DNA of 64,000 nt from Streptomyces sp. MP131-18 (GCF_001984575.1 NZ_LZNS01000001.1:7207012-7271011), one strand, 5' to 3'. Positions 14,644-22,800 are shown, numbered from the stretch's first letter. Numbers and translations are program-made. Notes: a model not told the origin generated them from the letters alone.

Positions 14644-15732
14644 GTGCACGAAGCCGCTCCGATCGTCCGCCTCGGTGGATTTCTGGCCACCGGGCTCTGC
14701 GATGTCACGAGCGATCCGCGGGCGCTCGACTCGGCCGGCTGGTGGGCCGTGGTGGCGGGATACGCCGGGGACCTGGTGTGTGCCCGGTTCGCGGACGTCC
14801 GCCCGGCGCCGCGCCCGGTCGCCGTGCCCGGCCGCTGGCGCGGTCCCGCGCCGGACGACTGGACCGGTTCCCTGGACGCCGCCGCCTATCGGGCCGCCGT
14901 GCTGCGCATCCGCGAGCACATCGCGGCCGGGGACGTCTACCAGGCGAACCTGTGCCGTGTGCTCTCCGCGCCTGTTCCCCCGGAGGCCGATGCCGACGCG
15001 CTGACCGCGCTGCTCGTGCGCCGCGACCCGGCCAGGTTCGCGGGCACCGTGCGGCTGCCCGCCCACGGCGTGGAGATCGCCACCGCGTCGCCCGAGCTGT
15101 TCCTGCGCCGCGCGGGCCGCACGGTGGAGTCGGGACCGATCAAGGGCACCGGACGGACCGCCGCCCACCTCGGTGCCAAGGAGCGGGCCGAGAACGTCAT
15201 GATCGTCGACCTCGTCCGCAACGACCTCGGCACCGTCTGCGTCCCCGGCTCCGTCACCGTTCCCGAGCTGTGCGTCCCCGAGGAGCGCCCGGGGCTGACG
15301 CACCTGGTCTCCACCGTCCGCGGCGAGCTGGCCGCGGGAGCCGGCTGGGCCGAGCTGCTGGCCGGCGCCTTCCCGCCCGGCTCGGTGACCGGCGCGCCCA
15401 AGTCCAGCGCGCTGCGGATCATCGACGCGCTGGAAACGGCGCCCCGCGGCCCGTACTGCGGCGCGGTCGGCTGGGTGGACGCCGACCGTGGCACCGGCGA
15501 ACTGGCCGTGGCCATCCGCACGTTCTGGATCGAGCGGACCGACGGCCGCGCGCTGCTGCGCTTCGGCACCGGCGCGGGGATCATCTGGGACTCCGACCCG
15601 GCGCGCGAATGGGCGGAGACCGAGCTGAAGGCCGCGGCGCTGATCGGGGTAGCGTCTACGGGAGGGCAGCCGAACGGCAGGGAGCAGGACAGGGAAGGGA
15701 GCCACCATGGCGCTGATCTGGCTGGACGGTGA
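14644..15732 (+). CDS. pabB: aminodeoxychorismate synthase component I (chorismate-binding)
   Basis: A 362-aa chorismate-utilising enzyme. The catalytic core shows YQANLCR, the PIKGTGR motif (near 166) and NVMIVDLVRNDLG, then VTGAPKSSALRIID and GPYCGAVGW. The Lys of PIKGT is the nucleophile of PabB-type enzymes; anthranilate synthases have Ala there, so aminodeoxychorismate is the likelier product. It would act with a glutaminase (not in the window) and with the lyase downstream. The GTG at 14644 seems leaderless. The end overlaps pabC by 26 bases in another frame. Confidence 0.88.
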   Translation: MHEAAPIVRLGGFLATGLCDVTSDPRALDSAGWWAVVAGYAGDLVCARFADVRPAPRPVAVPGRWRGPAPDDWTGSLDAAAYRAAVLRIREHIAAGDVYQANLCRVLSAPVPPEADADALTALLVRRDPARFAGTVRLPAHGVEIATASPELFLRRAGRTVESGPIKGTGRTAAHLGAKERAENVMIVDLVRNDLGTVCVPGSVTVPELCVPEERPGLTHLVSTVRGELAAGAGWAELLAGAFPPGSVTGAPKSSALRIIDALETAPRGPYCGAVGWVDADRGTGELAVAIRTFWIERTDGRALLRFGTGAGIIWDSDPAREWAETELKAAALIGVASTGGQPNGREQDREGSHHGADLAGR

Positions 15733-16531
15733 GCTGCGCGACGCCGGCAGCGCACGGGTTTCCGTCTTCGACCACGGACTCACCGTGGGCGACGGGGTGT
15801 TCGAGACGCTCAAGACGGAGAACGGCCGGGCGTTCGCGACGACCAGGCACCTGGACCGCCTCGCGGCCTCGGCCGCCGGGCTCGGGCTGCCGGAGCCGGA
15901 CCGGGCGGAGGTCGAGCGCGCCTGCGCGGCGGTTCTCGACGCCGTGCCGCTCGCTCTCGGCCGCCTGCGCATCACCTACACCGGCGGCCCCGGGCCGCTC
16001 GGATCGGCGCGCGGCGACGCCCCGCCGACGCTGGTCGTGGCCCATGCCGAGATGTCCCGCCGCCCGGACACCACGGCCGTGATCACCGTGCCGTGGACCC
16101 GCAATGAGCGCGGTGCGCTCGCCGGTCTGAAGACCACCTCCTACGCGGAGAACGTCATCGCCCTCGCACGGGCCCGCCAGGAGGCCGCGTCCGAGGCGCT
16201 GTTCGCCAATACGGCGGGCCGGCTGTGCGAGGGCACCGGGACCAATGTGTTCGTCGTCGTCGACGGCGAGCTGCTGACCCCGACGCTGTCCGAGGGCTGC
16301 CTGGCCGGCGTCACCCGGGCCCTGGTGGTCGAGTGGACCGGGGCCCGCGAGACCGAGCTGCCGATGGACGCCCTGCGCACCGCGGACGAGGTGTTCCTCA
16401 CCTCGAGCGCCCGCGACGTGCAGGCCGTGCGCCGGGTCGACGGCCGCGAGCTGCCGGGCGCGCCGGGACCGGTGACGGCCAAGGCCATGCGGGTCTTCCG
16501 CGAGCGCGCCGCGGCGGACATCGACCCGTAG
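15707..16531 (+). CDS. pabC: class IV PLP enzyme, probable 4-amino-4-deoxychorismate lyase
   Basis: A 274-aa fold-type IV PLP enzyme. It has VFDHGLTVGDGVFETLKT, the PLP Lys in GLKTTSYAENVIA, NTAGRLCEGTGTNVF and a C-terminal EVFLTSSARDVQAV. Within this family the position right after pabB and overlapping it points to aminodeoxychorismate lyase, which releases p-aminobenzoate and pyruvate for folate. A D-amino-acid or branched-chain aminotransferase role cannot be excluded by sequence alone. GGAAGGGAG precedes the ATG. A 13-bp hairpin follows at 16540. Confidence 0.82.
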   Translation: MALIWLDGELRDAGSARVSVFDHGLTVGDGVFETLKTENGRAFATTRHLDRLAASAAGLGLPEPDRAEVERACAAVLDAVPLALGRLRITYTGGPGPLGSARGDAPPTLVVAHAEMSRRPDTTAVITVPWTRNERGALAGLKTTSYAENVIALARARQEAASEALFANTAGRLCEGTGTNVFVVVDGELLTPTLSEGCLAGVTRALVVEWTGARETELPMDALRTADEVFLTSSARDVQAVRRVDGRELPGAPGPVTAKAMRVFRERAAADIDP

Positions 16532-16539
16532 CGGCGCGA

Positions 16540-16566
16540 CCCGTCCCGCCCCCGGGGCGGGACGGG
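16540..16566 (+). terminator. terminator of pabB-pabC
   Basis: A 27-nt perfect palindrome around C16553 (13-base arms), starting 9 bases after the pabC stop. Confidence 0.7.
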
Positions 16567-16616
16567 CCCGGTGCGCCGTACATCACGTGCGGGCGCACGT
16601 GGGTAGGGATGCCCGG

Positions 16617-17363
16617 GTGACCACCACACTCCGCCCCGCAGGACCAGAGGAGCGGCTGCCCGGCGGCCCCGCAGGATCGGTCCTGTCGTTCGACATACGC
16701 GTCAACGGCCGCCGCGTCGGCGGCCTGCGCCTGGTCGTGGCGGCGGAGCCGCCCGGCCGGGCGGGGGAGATCACCGACCTGGAGATCGACGCGGCGGAGC
16801 GCCGCCGTGGCCGGGCCACGGTCGCGCTGCTCGCCGCCGAGGAGGTGCTGCGGGCGCGGGGCTGCCGCCGGGTCGCCGCGGCCGTGCCGGCCGGCGCGAC
16901 GGGCGCCGCCGCGCTCGCGGCGGGTCTCGGGTACACCGAGCGGGCCCGCGTGATGAGCAAGCGGCTGACCGGGCCGCCGCCCGCGCTGCCGCGGGAGTGC
17001 GCGGTGCGCCCCGCGGCCGGCGCGGAACGTGCGCGGTGGCAGGCGGAGGGGCCGGGGGAGGAGGCCGAGCTGCACCTGCTGGCCCACCTGGGCACGGATG
17101 TCGGCGCGCTGTGGACGTCCGCCGCGGCCGCCGGGCCGCCGCGCGGCGCGGACATGCGCGTCCTGGCCGTGCGGGTGGGCCGGGAGCACCGGCGCCGCGG
17201 GCACGGCAGGGCACTGCTGTTCGCGGCCGAGCGCCTGTGCCTGGCCGCCGGCGGGCGGGTGCTCGGCGCCCGCGTGCCCGCGGACGGCGGGGCGGGGCCG
17301 CGGCTGTTCGAGGCGCTCGGCTACGGCGTGGACGAGTACCGGCTGTCCAAGCCTCTCTGCTGA
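16617..17363 (+). CDS. tandem-GNAT acetyltransferase
   Basis: A 248-aa protein with two GNAT-like halves. Each has a motif A: AAERRRGRATVALLAAEEVL (about 60-80) and HRRRGHGRALLFAAERL (about 190-207), each followed by an (A/E)LGYG-type segment. In double-GNAT proteins often only one half is active. The GTG at 16617 fits TAGGGA 7-8 bases upstream, which could serve as -10 of a leaderless message or as a weak binding site. The 3' end overlaps the convergent DsbA-like gene by 43 bases. The substrate is unknown. Confidence 0.75.
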   Translation: MTTTLRPAGPEERLPGGPAGSVLSFDIRVNGRRVGGLRLVVAAEPPGRAGEITDLEIDAAERRRGRATVALLAAEEVLRARGCRRVAAAVPAGATGAAALAAGLGYTERARVMSKRLTGPPPALPRECAVRPAAGAERARWQAEGPGEEAELHLLAHLGTDVGALWTSAAAAGPPRGADMRVLAVRVGREHRRRGHGRALLFAAERLCLAAGGRVLGARVPADGGAGPRLFEALGYGVDEYRLSKPLC

Positions 17364-17863
17364 GCCAGCAGCGATTCGGCGATCTCCGTGACGCGTGCGA
17401 GGAGCCCGTCCTGGCTCGCGCCGCCGTCGAGTCGCTGCCCGTCGATCACGTAGGTGGGAGTGCCGGTCACACCGAGTGCCTGACCCTCGGCGTGGTCGGC
17501 GTCGACCATGAGCATGTGCCGCCCGTCGACGAGGGCGGTGTCCACCTCGTCGGTGTCGAGGCCGAGCTCGGCGGCGACCTCGAGCAGCACCGGGGTGCCG
17601 CGTTCCTTCAGCTCGGCGGTGCGGGCGAGCAGCGCCGTCCAGAACGCGTCGCCGCTGCCCTGCGCGTACGCCTCCTCGGCCGCCTGGGCGGCGGCCAGCG
17701 CGTGCTGGTGCCCGGCGAGCGGGAAGTGGCGGCGCCGGATCTCCAGGGCGGGGCCGAAGCGTTCCGACAGGGTGCGCAGGTCGGATTCGGCGCGGTGGCA
17801 GTCGGGGCACTGGAGGTCGCACCACACGTCCAGCACGGCGCTGGGGCCGGTCTTCTCGTTCAT
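17321..17863 (-). CDS. DsbA-family thiol oxidoreductase (thioredoxin fold, CPDC)
   Basis: A 180-aa DsbA/FrnE-like protein. The N-terminal beta strand LDVWCDLQCPDC carries the redox pair Cys19-x-x-Cys22, followed by a helical insertion (HFPLAGHQHALAAAQAAEEA) and the cis-Pro loop VTGTPTYVIDG. There is no signal peptide, so it probably acts in the cytoplasm, which sets it apart from secreted DsbA. The ATG at 17863 was chosen as the last Met before the fold. The ends of this gene and the double-GNAT gene overlap convergently by 43 bases. Confidence 0.85.
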   Translation of the reverse strand: MNEKTGPSAVLDVWCDLQCPDCHRAESDLRTLSERFGPALEIRRRHFPLAGHQHALAAAQAAEEAYAQGSGDAFWTALLARTAELKERGTPVLLEVAAELGLDTDEVDTALVDGRHMLMVDADHAEGQALGVTGTPTYVIDGQRLDGGASQDGLLARVTEIAESLLAQQRGLDSRYSSTP

Positions 17864-17969
17864 ATGCACAGTCTTCCATCCGGGCGACCCCGGGGCCTTA
17901 CCCCGAAAAGACCCTGATCCTCGGCCGGGAGCCATGGCCTTCTGCGGACGGGGGCGGCAGGATGGAAAG

Positions 17970-18374
17970 ATGTTGATTGGCACCGCCTGTACCCTTCTAT
18001 CCGCCGCGGGCCTGGGCATCGCCTTCCTGGTGGCCCGCCGCCGCCGGTACGCGCTGGCCCTCAGGGCGGCCGCGGTGGCGCTGCTCCCCGTCGGCCTCGC
18101 GATGACGGGCGTGGTGCGTTTCGTGGTCAATATGACGTTCAACCCGGTGGCCTGGGCAGGCTTCGGTGTGCTGGCGTGCGCCGTGCTGCTGTTCCTGTCC
18201 GGCCGTCTCGCCGAGGGGCGCGGCCGGGACCGGGAGCGGTCGGGCGGCGGTACGCCGGCGGCCGAGCCCGCGGCCGGGTCCCCGCGTTCGCTGCCGAAGT
18301 CGGGCCGCCGGCGCGGCGGGGAGGCGGACGACTTCTCCGATATCGAGGCCATTCTGAAGAAGCACGGGATCTGA
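17970..18374 (+). CDS. small membrane protein with acidic C-terminus, unknown
   Basis: A 134-aa protein with three predicted helices (LIGTACTLLSAAGLGIAFLVA, LALRAAAVALLPVGLAMTGVV, PVAWAGFGVLACAVLLFLS). An Arg/Gly/Pro-rich cytoplasmic stretch follows, then DDFSDIEAILKKHGI, a pattern typical of conserved actinobacterial membrane proteins of unknown function. The ATG at 17970 is preceded by GGAAAG, overlapping CAGGAT, which could be the -10 of a near-leaderless mRNA. No family name is certain. Confidence 0.7.
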   Translation: MLIGTACTLLSAAGLGIAFLVARRRRYALALRAAAVALLPVGLAMTGVVRFVVNMTFNPVAWAGFGVLACAVLLFLSGRLAEGRGRDRERSGGGTPAAEPAAGSPRSLPKSGRRRGGEADDFSDIEAILKKHGI

Positions 18375-18490
18375 CCACCGCGGCACCTGACCGAGGGGTC
18401 CCCAATCCAGCTCGACATTCGCCCCATGTCCGGGCAAATGAGACGTGTTGATCGCGGAGCGCCGTCCCGCTGCGTCATGATCGCCGCGAC

Positions 18491-18688
18491 ATGGCGCACA
18501 CCACGAGGGAGCAGGCTCCCGACTCCGCGAACCGGCCGCTGCCGGCCACCCCCCAGGACCACGCGAGCGCGGCCCAGGAGAGCCGCGGCTGTCTCTTCGC
18601 CCTCTCGCAGCCGCCGCTGATGCTTTTCCTGACCGTCATCGGGGCGCTGCTGCTCATCGCGGGGCTGCATGACCAGTTCCTGCTGTGA
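18491..18688 (+). CDS. 65-aa small membrane protein, unknown
   Basis: A small protein with a hydrophilic Gln/Ala/Pro-rich N-terminal half and one C-terminal membrane helix (LMLFLTVIGALLLIAGLHDQ). The body begins after a single Cys (SRGCLFAL). Codon use matches its neighbours. No strong ribosome-binding site precedes the ATG at 18491, so the start is less certain than the frame. It faces the CGNR gene with a small hairpin between them. Confidence 0.6.
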   Translation: MAHTTREQAPDSANRPLPATPQDHASAAQESRGCLFALSQPPLMLFLTVIGALLLIAGLHDQFLL

Positions 18689-18690
18689 GG

Positions 18691-18705
18691 GCCGCCGGGG
18701 GCGGC
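18691..18705. terminator. short hairpin between convergent genes
   Basis: GCCGCC/GGCGGC with a GGG loop lies right after the stop at 18688 and before the convergent stop at 18706. It is a weak candidate. Confidence 0.4.
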
Positions 18706-19290
18706 TCAGGCCTCCCGCTGCCTGGCCCGGTACGCGGCCACGTGGAGCCGGTTCCCGCATGTGCGGTTGGAGCAGTAGCGGCGTGAACGGTTGCGCGACA
18801 GGTCGACGAACGCGTGCCCGCAGCCCGGCGCCCCGCACCACCGCAGCCGCTCCCGTTCCCCGGCGACCACGATGAACCCGAGCGCCATGCCGCAGTCCGC
18901 GGCGAGGTGGTCGGCGACCGAGGCGCCGGGCGCGAAGTAGTGGACGTGCCAGCCGTGGCCGTCGTGGTCGGTCAGCTGCGGCGTCGTGCCCGCGTCCGCC
19001 ACCAGGGCGTTGACGAGCTCGGCCGCCGCCCGGTCGGAGGGGGCGGCGAAGATATCGGCGAAACGGTCGCGGACCCGGTGCACGGCCCGCAGGTCGTCGG
19101 CGCCCAGCTTCTCCACGCGGACGTCGCTGACACCGTGCTCCGCCACGAAGGCGCGCAGGGCGGCCACGTCGGCGAGCGCGTCCCCGGTGTCCCCGGCGTC
19201 CGCGGGCCGGGTGTTCAGCAGGTCGACGGTGTGGCCGAGCGCGCACCGGGTGTCGTGATTGATCAGCACCGAGGGCTCCGAGGTCCGCAC
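18706..19290 (-). CDS. CGNR zinc-finger protein (ABATE domain), putative regulator
   Basis: A 194-aa protein. Residues about 1-140 form the ABATE-type stress-response N-domain (VDLLNTRP, ALRAFVAEHG). The C-terminal about 45 residues are the CGNR zinc finger: WCGAPGCGHAFVD, then RRYCSNRTCGNRLH with the name-giving CGNR and four Cys ligands. The finger resembles a DNA-binding element, so these proteins are treated as transcriptional regulators. Targets are unknown. It lies next to ssgB on the same strand but 144 bases apart. Confidence 0.85.
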   Translation of the reverse strand: MRTSEPSVLINHDTRCALGHTVDLLNTRPADAGDTGDALADVAALRAFVAEHGVSDVRVEKLGADDLRAVHRVRDRFADIFAAPSDRAAAELVNALVADAGTTPQLTDHDGHGWHVHYFAPGASVADHLAADCGMALGFIVVAGERERLRWCGAPGCGHAFVDLSRNRSRRYCSNRTCGNRLHVAAYRARQREA

Positions 19291-19434
19291 TGGGCAACGT
19301 TGACGTGACTCTAGCCGCTGACGCAGGCGACGGCGCCGCCACGGCCTGGGGCCGCGGCGACGCCGTCAGATGCGCCCGCCGCCGGTTCCGCGCCGTCGCC
19401 CCGAGTCAGACGGCGCGAAGAACCGGCGGGTCTG

Positions 19435-19848
19435 TCAGCTCTCCGCCAGGATGTGCGAGAGCTCCGTATCGAGGTCGAAGTGGCGGTGTTCCGTGCCCGG
19501 CGGCACGGCCGCGTCGGTTCGCTTCAGGAATGATTCGAGGGCCCGGGCGGGGGCCTCCAGCAGTGCTTCGCCCTCGGGCGAGCTGAGGGCGATGCAGACG
19601 ACCCCCTGCCCGTGGCTGCGGGAGGGCCACACCCGGACGTCGCCGGTGCCCGTCGGCCGGTGGAGACCTTCGGCCAGCAGGTCGCGGGCGAATACCCATT
19701 CGACGGTTTCTTCGGCTCCGGTGTGAAACGTCGCGTGTACGGCGTAGGGGTCCGCCGTGTCATACCGCAGCCCCGCGGGTACAGGAAGTGAGGACTCGCT
19801 CGATACAACGAGGCGCAGGTGCAGCTCGCAGCTGACCGTGGTGTTCAT
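19435..19848 (-). CDS. ssgB: SsgB, sporulation-specific cell-division protein
   Basis: A 137-aa SsgA-like protein with the hallmark MNTTVSCELHLRLVV start, PVPAGLRYDTADPYAV, EWVFARDLLAEGL and SHGQGVVCIALSSPEGEA. SsgB is found only in morphologically complex actinomycetes. It docks on the membrane at future septum sites and recruits FtsZ for sporulation division together with SsgA. The length equals that of the family and the sequence is very close to what I recall for other Streptomyces SsgB. The start at 19848 is fixed by this conservation. The 161-base gap upstream is shared with a divergent SRPBCC gene. Confidence 0.95.
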   Translation of the reverse strand: MNTTVSCELHLRLVVSSESSLPVPAGLRYDTADPYAVHATFHTGAEETVEWVFARDLLAEGLHRPTGTGDVRVWPSRSHGQGVVCIALSSPEGEALLEAPARALESFLKRTDAAVPPGTEHRHFDLDTELSHILAES

Positions 19849-20009
19849 AAGCGCCAGGGCCTTTCGCTCAGTGTGCGCTCGGGGATTCGCACGTCGGCGA
19901 AATCGAGATGCCACGTACGCGCCGGTTGTAAACGCCTCTGCCCTAATTGTGGCCTTTAACGTCATTCCAATGGGCGAGTAGCGATATGGGCCATAGCGGG
20001 AGGAGCGGG

Positions 20010-20477
20010 ATGACGGACACCAAGAGCTACCGTTTCCGATTTCACGGCGACTGGTCGGTAGCTGCCCCGTCCGCGGCCGTTTATGCCGCTCTGGACCGTC
20101 CGGAGGACTATCCGCGGTGGTGGCCCCAGGTCCGGGAGGTGGTCCGCACCGGGCCCGACACCGGTACGTGCCGGTTCAGGTCCTTCCTCCCCTTCGCCCT
20201 GCGCGTGACGGTCGTCGCCACCACGCGCGACCCGCGGGCCGGGGTGCTGGAGATCGCGCTGGGCGGCGACCTGGCGGGCCGGCTGCGCTGGACGCTCACC
20301 CGGTGGGACGGCGGCACGTGCGCGCACTACGACCAGGAGACCGAGCTGCGCAAACCGTTCCTCCGGCACCTCGCCCGGCCCGCGCGGCCCGTCTTAACCG
20401 CCAACCACATGGCCATGATGCGGGCCGGACAGCGGGGTCTGCGGGCCTGGTTGGGAGTTCATTTGGATGAGCAGTGA
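20010..20477 (+). CDS. SRPBCC (START-like) protein with a TTA codon
   Basis: A 155-aa protein of the polyketide-cyclase/START superfamily. VAAPSAAVYAALDRPEDYPRWWP is the usual first helix-loop, followed by antiparallel strands and a C-terminal long helix. Such folds bind hydrophobic ligands. GGGAGGAG at 19998-20005 sets the ATG at 20010. Codon 129 (20394-20396) is TTA, the only in-frame TTA in the window, so full translation needs the bldA leucyl-tRNA and should be tied to development. The gene is divergent from ssgB. The ligand is unknown. Confidence 0.85.
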   Translation: MTDTKSYRFRFHGDWSVAAPSAAVYAALDRPEDYPRWWPQVREVVRTGPDTGTCRFRSFLPFALRVTVVATTRDPRAGVLEIALGGDLAGRLRWTLTRWDGGTCAHYDQETELRKPFLRHLARPARPVLTANHMAMMRAGQRGLRAWLGVHLDEQ

Positions 20478-20492
20478 TCCGCCCTGTATGGT
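20463..20492 (+). promoter_or_regulatory. putative promoter of tRNA-Val(CAC)
   Basis: TTGGAT (20463-20468) and TATGGT (20487-20492) are 18 bases apart, which would start transcription about 22 bases before the tRNA. The -35 lies inside the end of the SRPBCC gene. Confidence 0.45.
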
Positions 20493-20520
20493 TCTTCCCG
20501 TGCCGCAGGGCACGAGCCCA

Positions 20521-20592
20521 GGGCGATTAGCTCAGCGGGAGAGCGCTTCGTTCACACCGAAGAGGTCACTGGTTCGATCCCAGTATCGCCCA
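20521..20592 (+). tRNA. tRNA-Val(CAC)
   Basis: A 72-nt cloverleaf with acceptor GGGCGAT/ATCGCCC, anticodon arm CTTCG-TTCACAC-CGAAG reading CAC, T arm ACTGG-TTCGATC-CCAGT and an A discriminator. Its D and T arms are nearly the same as in the two tRNA-Val(GAC) genes 6 kb away. Confidence 0.95.
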
Positions 20593-20601
20593 CCCCTGGA
20601 T

Positions 20602-20627
20602 GGCCGGTCCGCATCAGCGGACCGGCC
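20602..20627 (+). terminator. terminator of tRNA-Val(CAC)
   Basis: An 11-bp perfect stem (20602-20612 with 20617-20627), ATCA loop and a following TTCT, 10 bases after the tRNA. Confidence 0.75.
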
Positions 20628-20697
20628 TTCTGCGTGTGGCCCGCCGCTCGTTGCCGCGGCGCGGCGGGTGGCGCGCGGTCGGTACGATGCGGACTGC

Positions 20698-20725
20698 GCA
20701 GTGCGGGCCGAGCAGTGCGGGCCGC
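20698..20725 (+). repeat. 14-bp tandem repeat in the thrS leader
   Basis: Two adjacent units, 20698-20711 and 20712-20725, differ at one base. They sit between a -10-like TACGAT (20683-20688) and the thrS ribosome-binding site, inside the expected 5' leader. A role is unproven. Confidence 0.5.
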
Positions 20726-20753
20726 TTCCCCTTCATGTCGTCAGGAGAGACCG

Positions 20754-22733
20754 GTGTCGGACGTCCGTGTAACCCTCAAACGCGATTCCGAGCGGGAAGA
20801 ACGCGTGGTGGTCGCGGGCACGACGACGGCCGCGCTGTTCGAGGGCGAGCGTTCCGTCGTGGCCGCACGGGTCGGCGGGCAGCTGAAGGATCTGGCCTAC
20901 CGGCCTGCCGACGGCGACGAGATCGAGCCGGTGGACATCACCTCGCCGGACGGTCTCGACATCCTGCGGCACTCCACGGCCCACGTCATGGCGCAGGCCG
21001 TGCAGGAGCTGTTCCCGGAGGCGAAGCTGGGTATCGGACCGCCCATCAGGGACGGTTTCTACTACGACTTCGACGTCGACCGGCCGTTCCAGCCGGAGGA
21101 TCTCGGCCGTATCGAGAAGCGCATGCAGCAGATCCAGAAGCAGGGCCAGCTCTTCGCGCGGCGGGCGGTGACCGACGAGGACGCCCGCAGTGAACTGGCG
21201 GGGGAGCCCTACAAGCTTGAGCTGATCGGCCTGAAGGGCGCGGCCGCCGAGTCGGCCGAGGGCGCGGGCGCCGAGGTCGGCGCCGGCGAGCTGACGATCT
21301 ACGACAATGTCGACGCCAAAAGCGGCGAGCTGTGCTGGAAGGACCTGTGCCGCGGCCCGCACCTGCCCAGCACCCGCCTCATCCCGGCGTTCAAGCTGAT
21401 GCGCAGCGCCGCCGCCTACTGGCGTGGCAGCGAGCGCAATCCGCAGCTCCAGCGCATCTACGGCACCGCCTGGCCCAGCCGCAACGAGCTGAAGGCGCAC
21501 CTCGCGTTCCTCGCGGAGGCCGAGAAGCGTGACCACCGCAAGCTGGGGGCCGAGCTGGACCTTTTCTCCACCCCCGAGGAGCTGGGCTCGGGCCTCGCGG
21601 TCTTCCACCCGAAGGGCGGGGTCATCCGCAAGGTGATGGAGGACTACTCGCGCCGCCGGCACGTCGAGTCCGGTTATGACTTCGTCAACACGCCGCACAT
21701 CAGCAAGGCGCACCTCTTCGAAACCTCGGGGCATCTGCCGCACTACGCCGACTCAATGTTCCCGCCCATGGAATTCGAGGGGCAGGATTATTACCTCAAG
21801 GCCATGAACTGTCCCATGCACAACCTGATTTTCCGGGCGCGTGGGCGGTCCTACCGGGAATTGCCGCTGCGGCTTTTCGAGTTCGGCACCGTGTATCGGT
21901 ACGAGAAGTCGGGCGTCGTGCACGGACTCACGCGCGCCCGCGGTTTCACGCAGGACGACTCGCACATCTACTGCACCAAGGAGCAGATGCCCGACGAGCT
22001 GGACGCGCTGCTCACCTTCGTGCTGGGGCTCCTGCGCGACTACGGGCTCAGCGAGTTCTACCTCGAACTGTCGACCCGCGGTGACTCCGACAAGTTCATC
22101 GGTGAGCCGCAGGAGTGGGCGGAGGCCACCGAGACGCTGCGGCAGGCGGCGGGGAAGCAGGGGCTTGAGCTGGTCATGGACCCGGGCGGCGCCGCGTACT
22201 ACGGGCCGAAGATCTCCGTCCAGGCGAAGGACGCCATCGGCAGGACCTGGCAAATGTCCACCATCCAGGTCGACTTCCAGCAGCCGAAGCGATTCGGGCT
22301 CGAATACACCGCGGCCGACGGCACGCGGCAGACGCCGGTGATGATCCACCGGGCGCTCTTCGGTTCCATCGAGCGTTTCTTCGCGGTCCTGCTGGAGCAC
22401 TACGCGGGCGTCTTCCCGCCGTGGCTCGCGCCCGTGCAGGCCGTGGGCATTCCGATCGGCGATCCGCACGTGCCCTACCTCCAGGAGTTCGCGGCGGAAG
22501 CGAAGGCCGCAGGGCTGCGGATGGAGGTGGATTCCTCGGCCGACCGCATGCAGAAGAAGATCAGGAACGCGCAGAAGCAGAAGATCCCGTTCATGGTCAT
22601 CGCCGGGGACGACGATGTCGCCCAGGGAGCGGTGAGCTTCCGGTACCGGGACGGCTCGCAGAAGAACGGCATCCCGCGCGCCGACGCGCTGCGCGAGATC
22701 GCCGAGGCCGTCGAGACGCGCGCCCAGGTCTGA
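20754..22733 (+). CDS. thrS: threonyl-tRNA synthetase
   Basis: A 659-aa class II synthetase, the usual length. The order is an N-terminal TGS domain (1-65), the editing domain with HSTAHVMAQAV (His74 onward), then the catalytic core with PKGGVIRKVMEDY, AMNCPMHNLIF, TRARGFTQDDSHIYC and GPKISVQAKDAIGR, and an anticodon-binding domain from about 560. It charges tRNA-Thr and removes mischarged serine. The GTG at 20754 has AGGAGAG at 20742-20748. No T-box is seen in the leader. A 14-bp hairpin follows. Confidence 0.97.
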   Translation: MSDVRVTLKRDSEREERVVVAGTTTAALFEGERSVVAARVGGQLKDLAYRPADGDEIEPVDITSPDGLDILRHSTAHVMAQAVQELFPEAKLGIGPPIRDGFYYDFDVDRPFQPEDLGRIEKRMQQIQKQGQLFARRAVTDEDARSELAGEPYKLELIGLKGAAAESAEGAGAEVGAGELTIYDNVDAKSGELCWKDLCRGPHLPSTRLIPAFKLMRSAAAYWRGSERNPQLQRIYGTAWPSRNELKAHLAFLAEAEKRDHRKLGAELDLFSTPEELGSGLAVFHPKGGVIRKVMEDYSRRRHVESGYDFVNTPHISKAHLFETSGHLPHYADSMFPPMEFEGQDYYLKAMNCPMHNLIFRARGRSYRELPLRLFEFGTVYRYEKSGVVHGLTRARGFTQDDSHIYCTKEQMPDELDALLTFVLGLLRDYGLSEFYLELSTRGDSDKFIGEPQEWAEATETLRQAAGKQGLELVMDPGGAAYYGPKISVQAKDAIGRTWQMSTIQVDFQQPKRFGLEYTAADGTRQTPVMIHRALFGSIERFFAVLLEHYAGVFPPWLAPVQAVGIPIGDPHVPYLQEFAAEAKAAGLRMEVDSSADRMQKKIRNAQKQKIPFMVIAGDDDVAQGAVSFRYRDGSQKNGIPRADALREIAEAVETRAQV

Positions 22734-22736
22734 GCG

Positions 22737-22769
22737 GCGGGTCCCGGGGCCCGCCGCCCCGGGACCCGC
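22737..22769 (+). terminator. terminator of thrS
   Basis: A 14-bp perfect stem (22737-22750 with 22756-22769) and a 5-nt loop, 3 bases after the thrS stop. Confidence 0.7.
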
Positions 22770-22787
22770 GCGGGCCCGTGTACGCCA

Positions 22788-22793
22788 TATGCT
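22788..22793 (+). promoter_or_regulatory. -10-like TATGCT for a leaderless HIT-gene transcript
   Basis: TATGCT ends 7 bases before the ATG at 22801 and no ribosome-binding site is present. The in-frame ATG at 22789 lies inside the hexamer, so 22801 is the better start. Confidence 0.45.
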
Positions 22794-22800
22794 GGCCGCC

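Noticed and set aside
17864..19342. DsbA-like gene extended to a 673-aa reading frame
   Set aside because: The extension runs antisense through the 134-aa and 65-aa membrane genes and in another frame through the CGNR gene, with no homology.
20521..20592. tRNA-Val as an integration site for a mobile element
   Set aside because: No integrase, excisionase or repeated tRNA 3' end is present on either side; the neighbours are core genes.
20631..20753. T-box riboswitch before thrS
   Set aside because: No T-box sequence or specifier stem-loop was recognised, and actinobacterial T-boxes I know of mostly control ileS.
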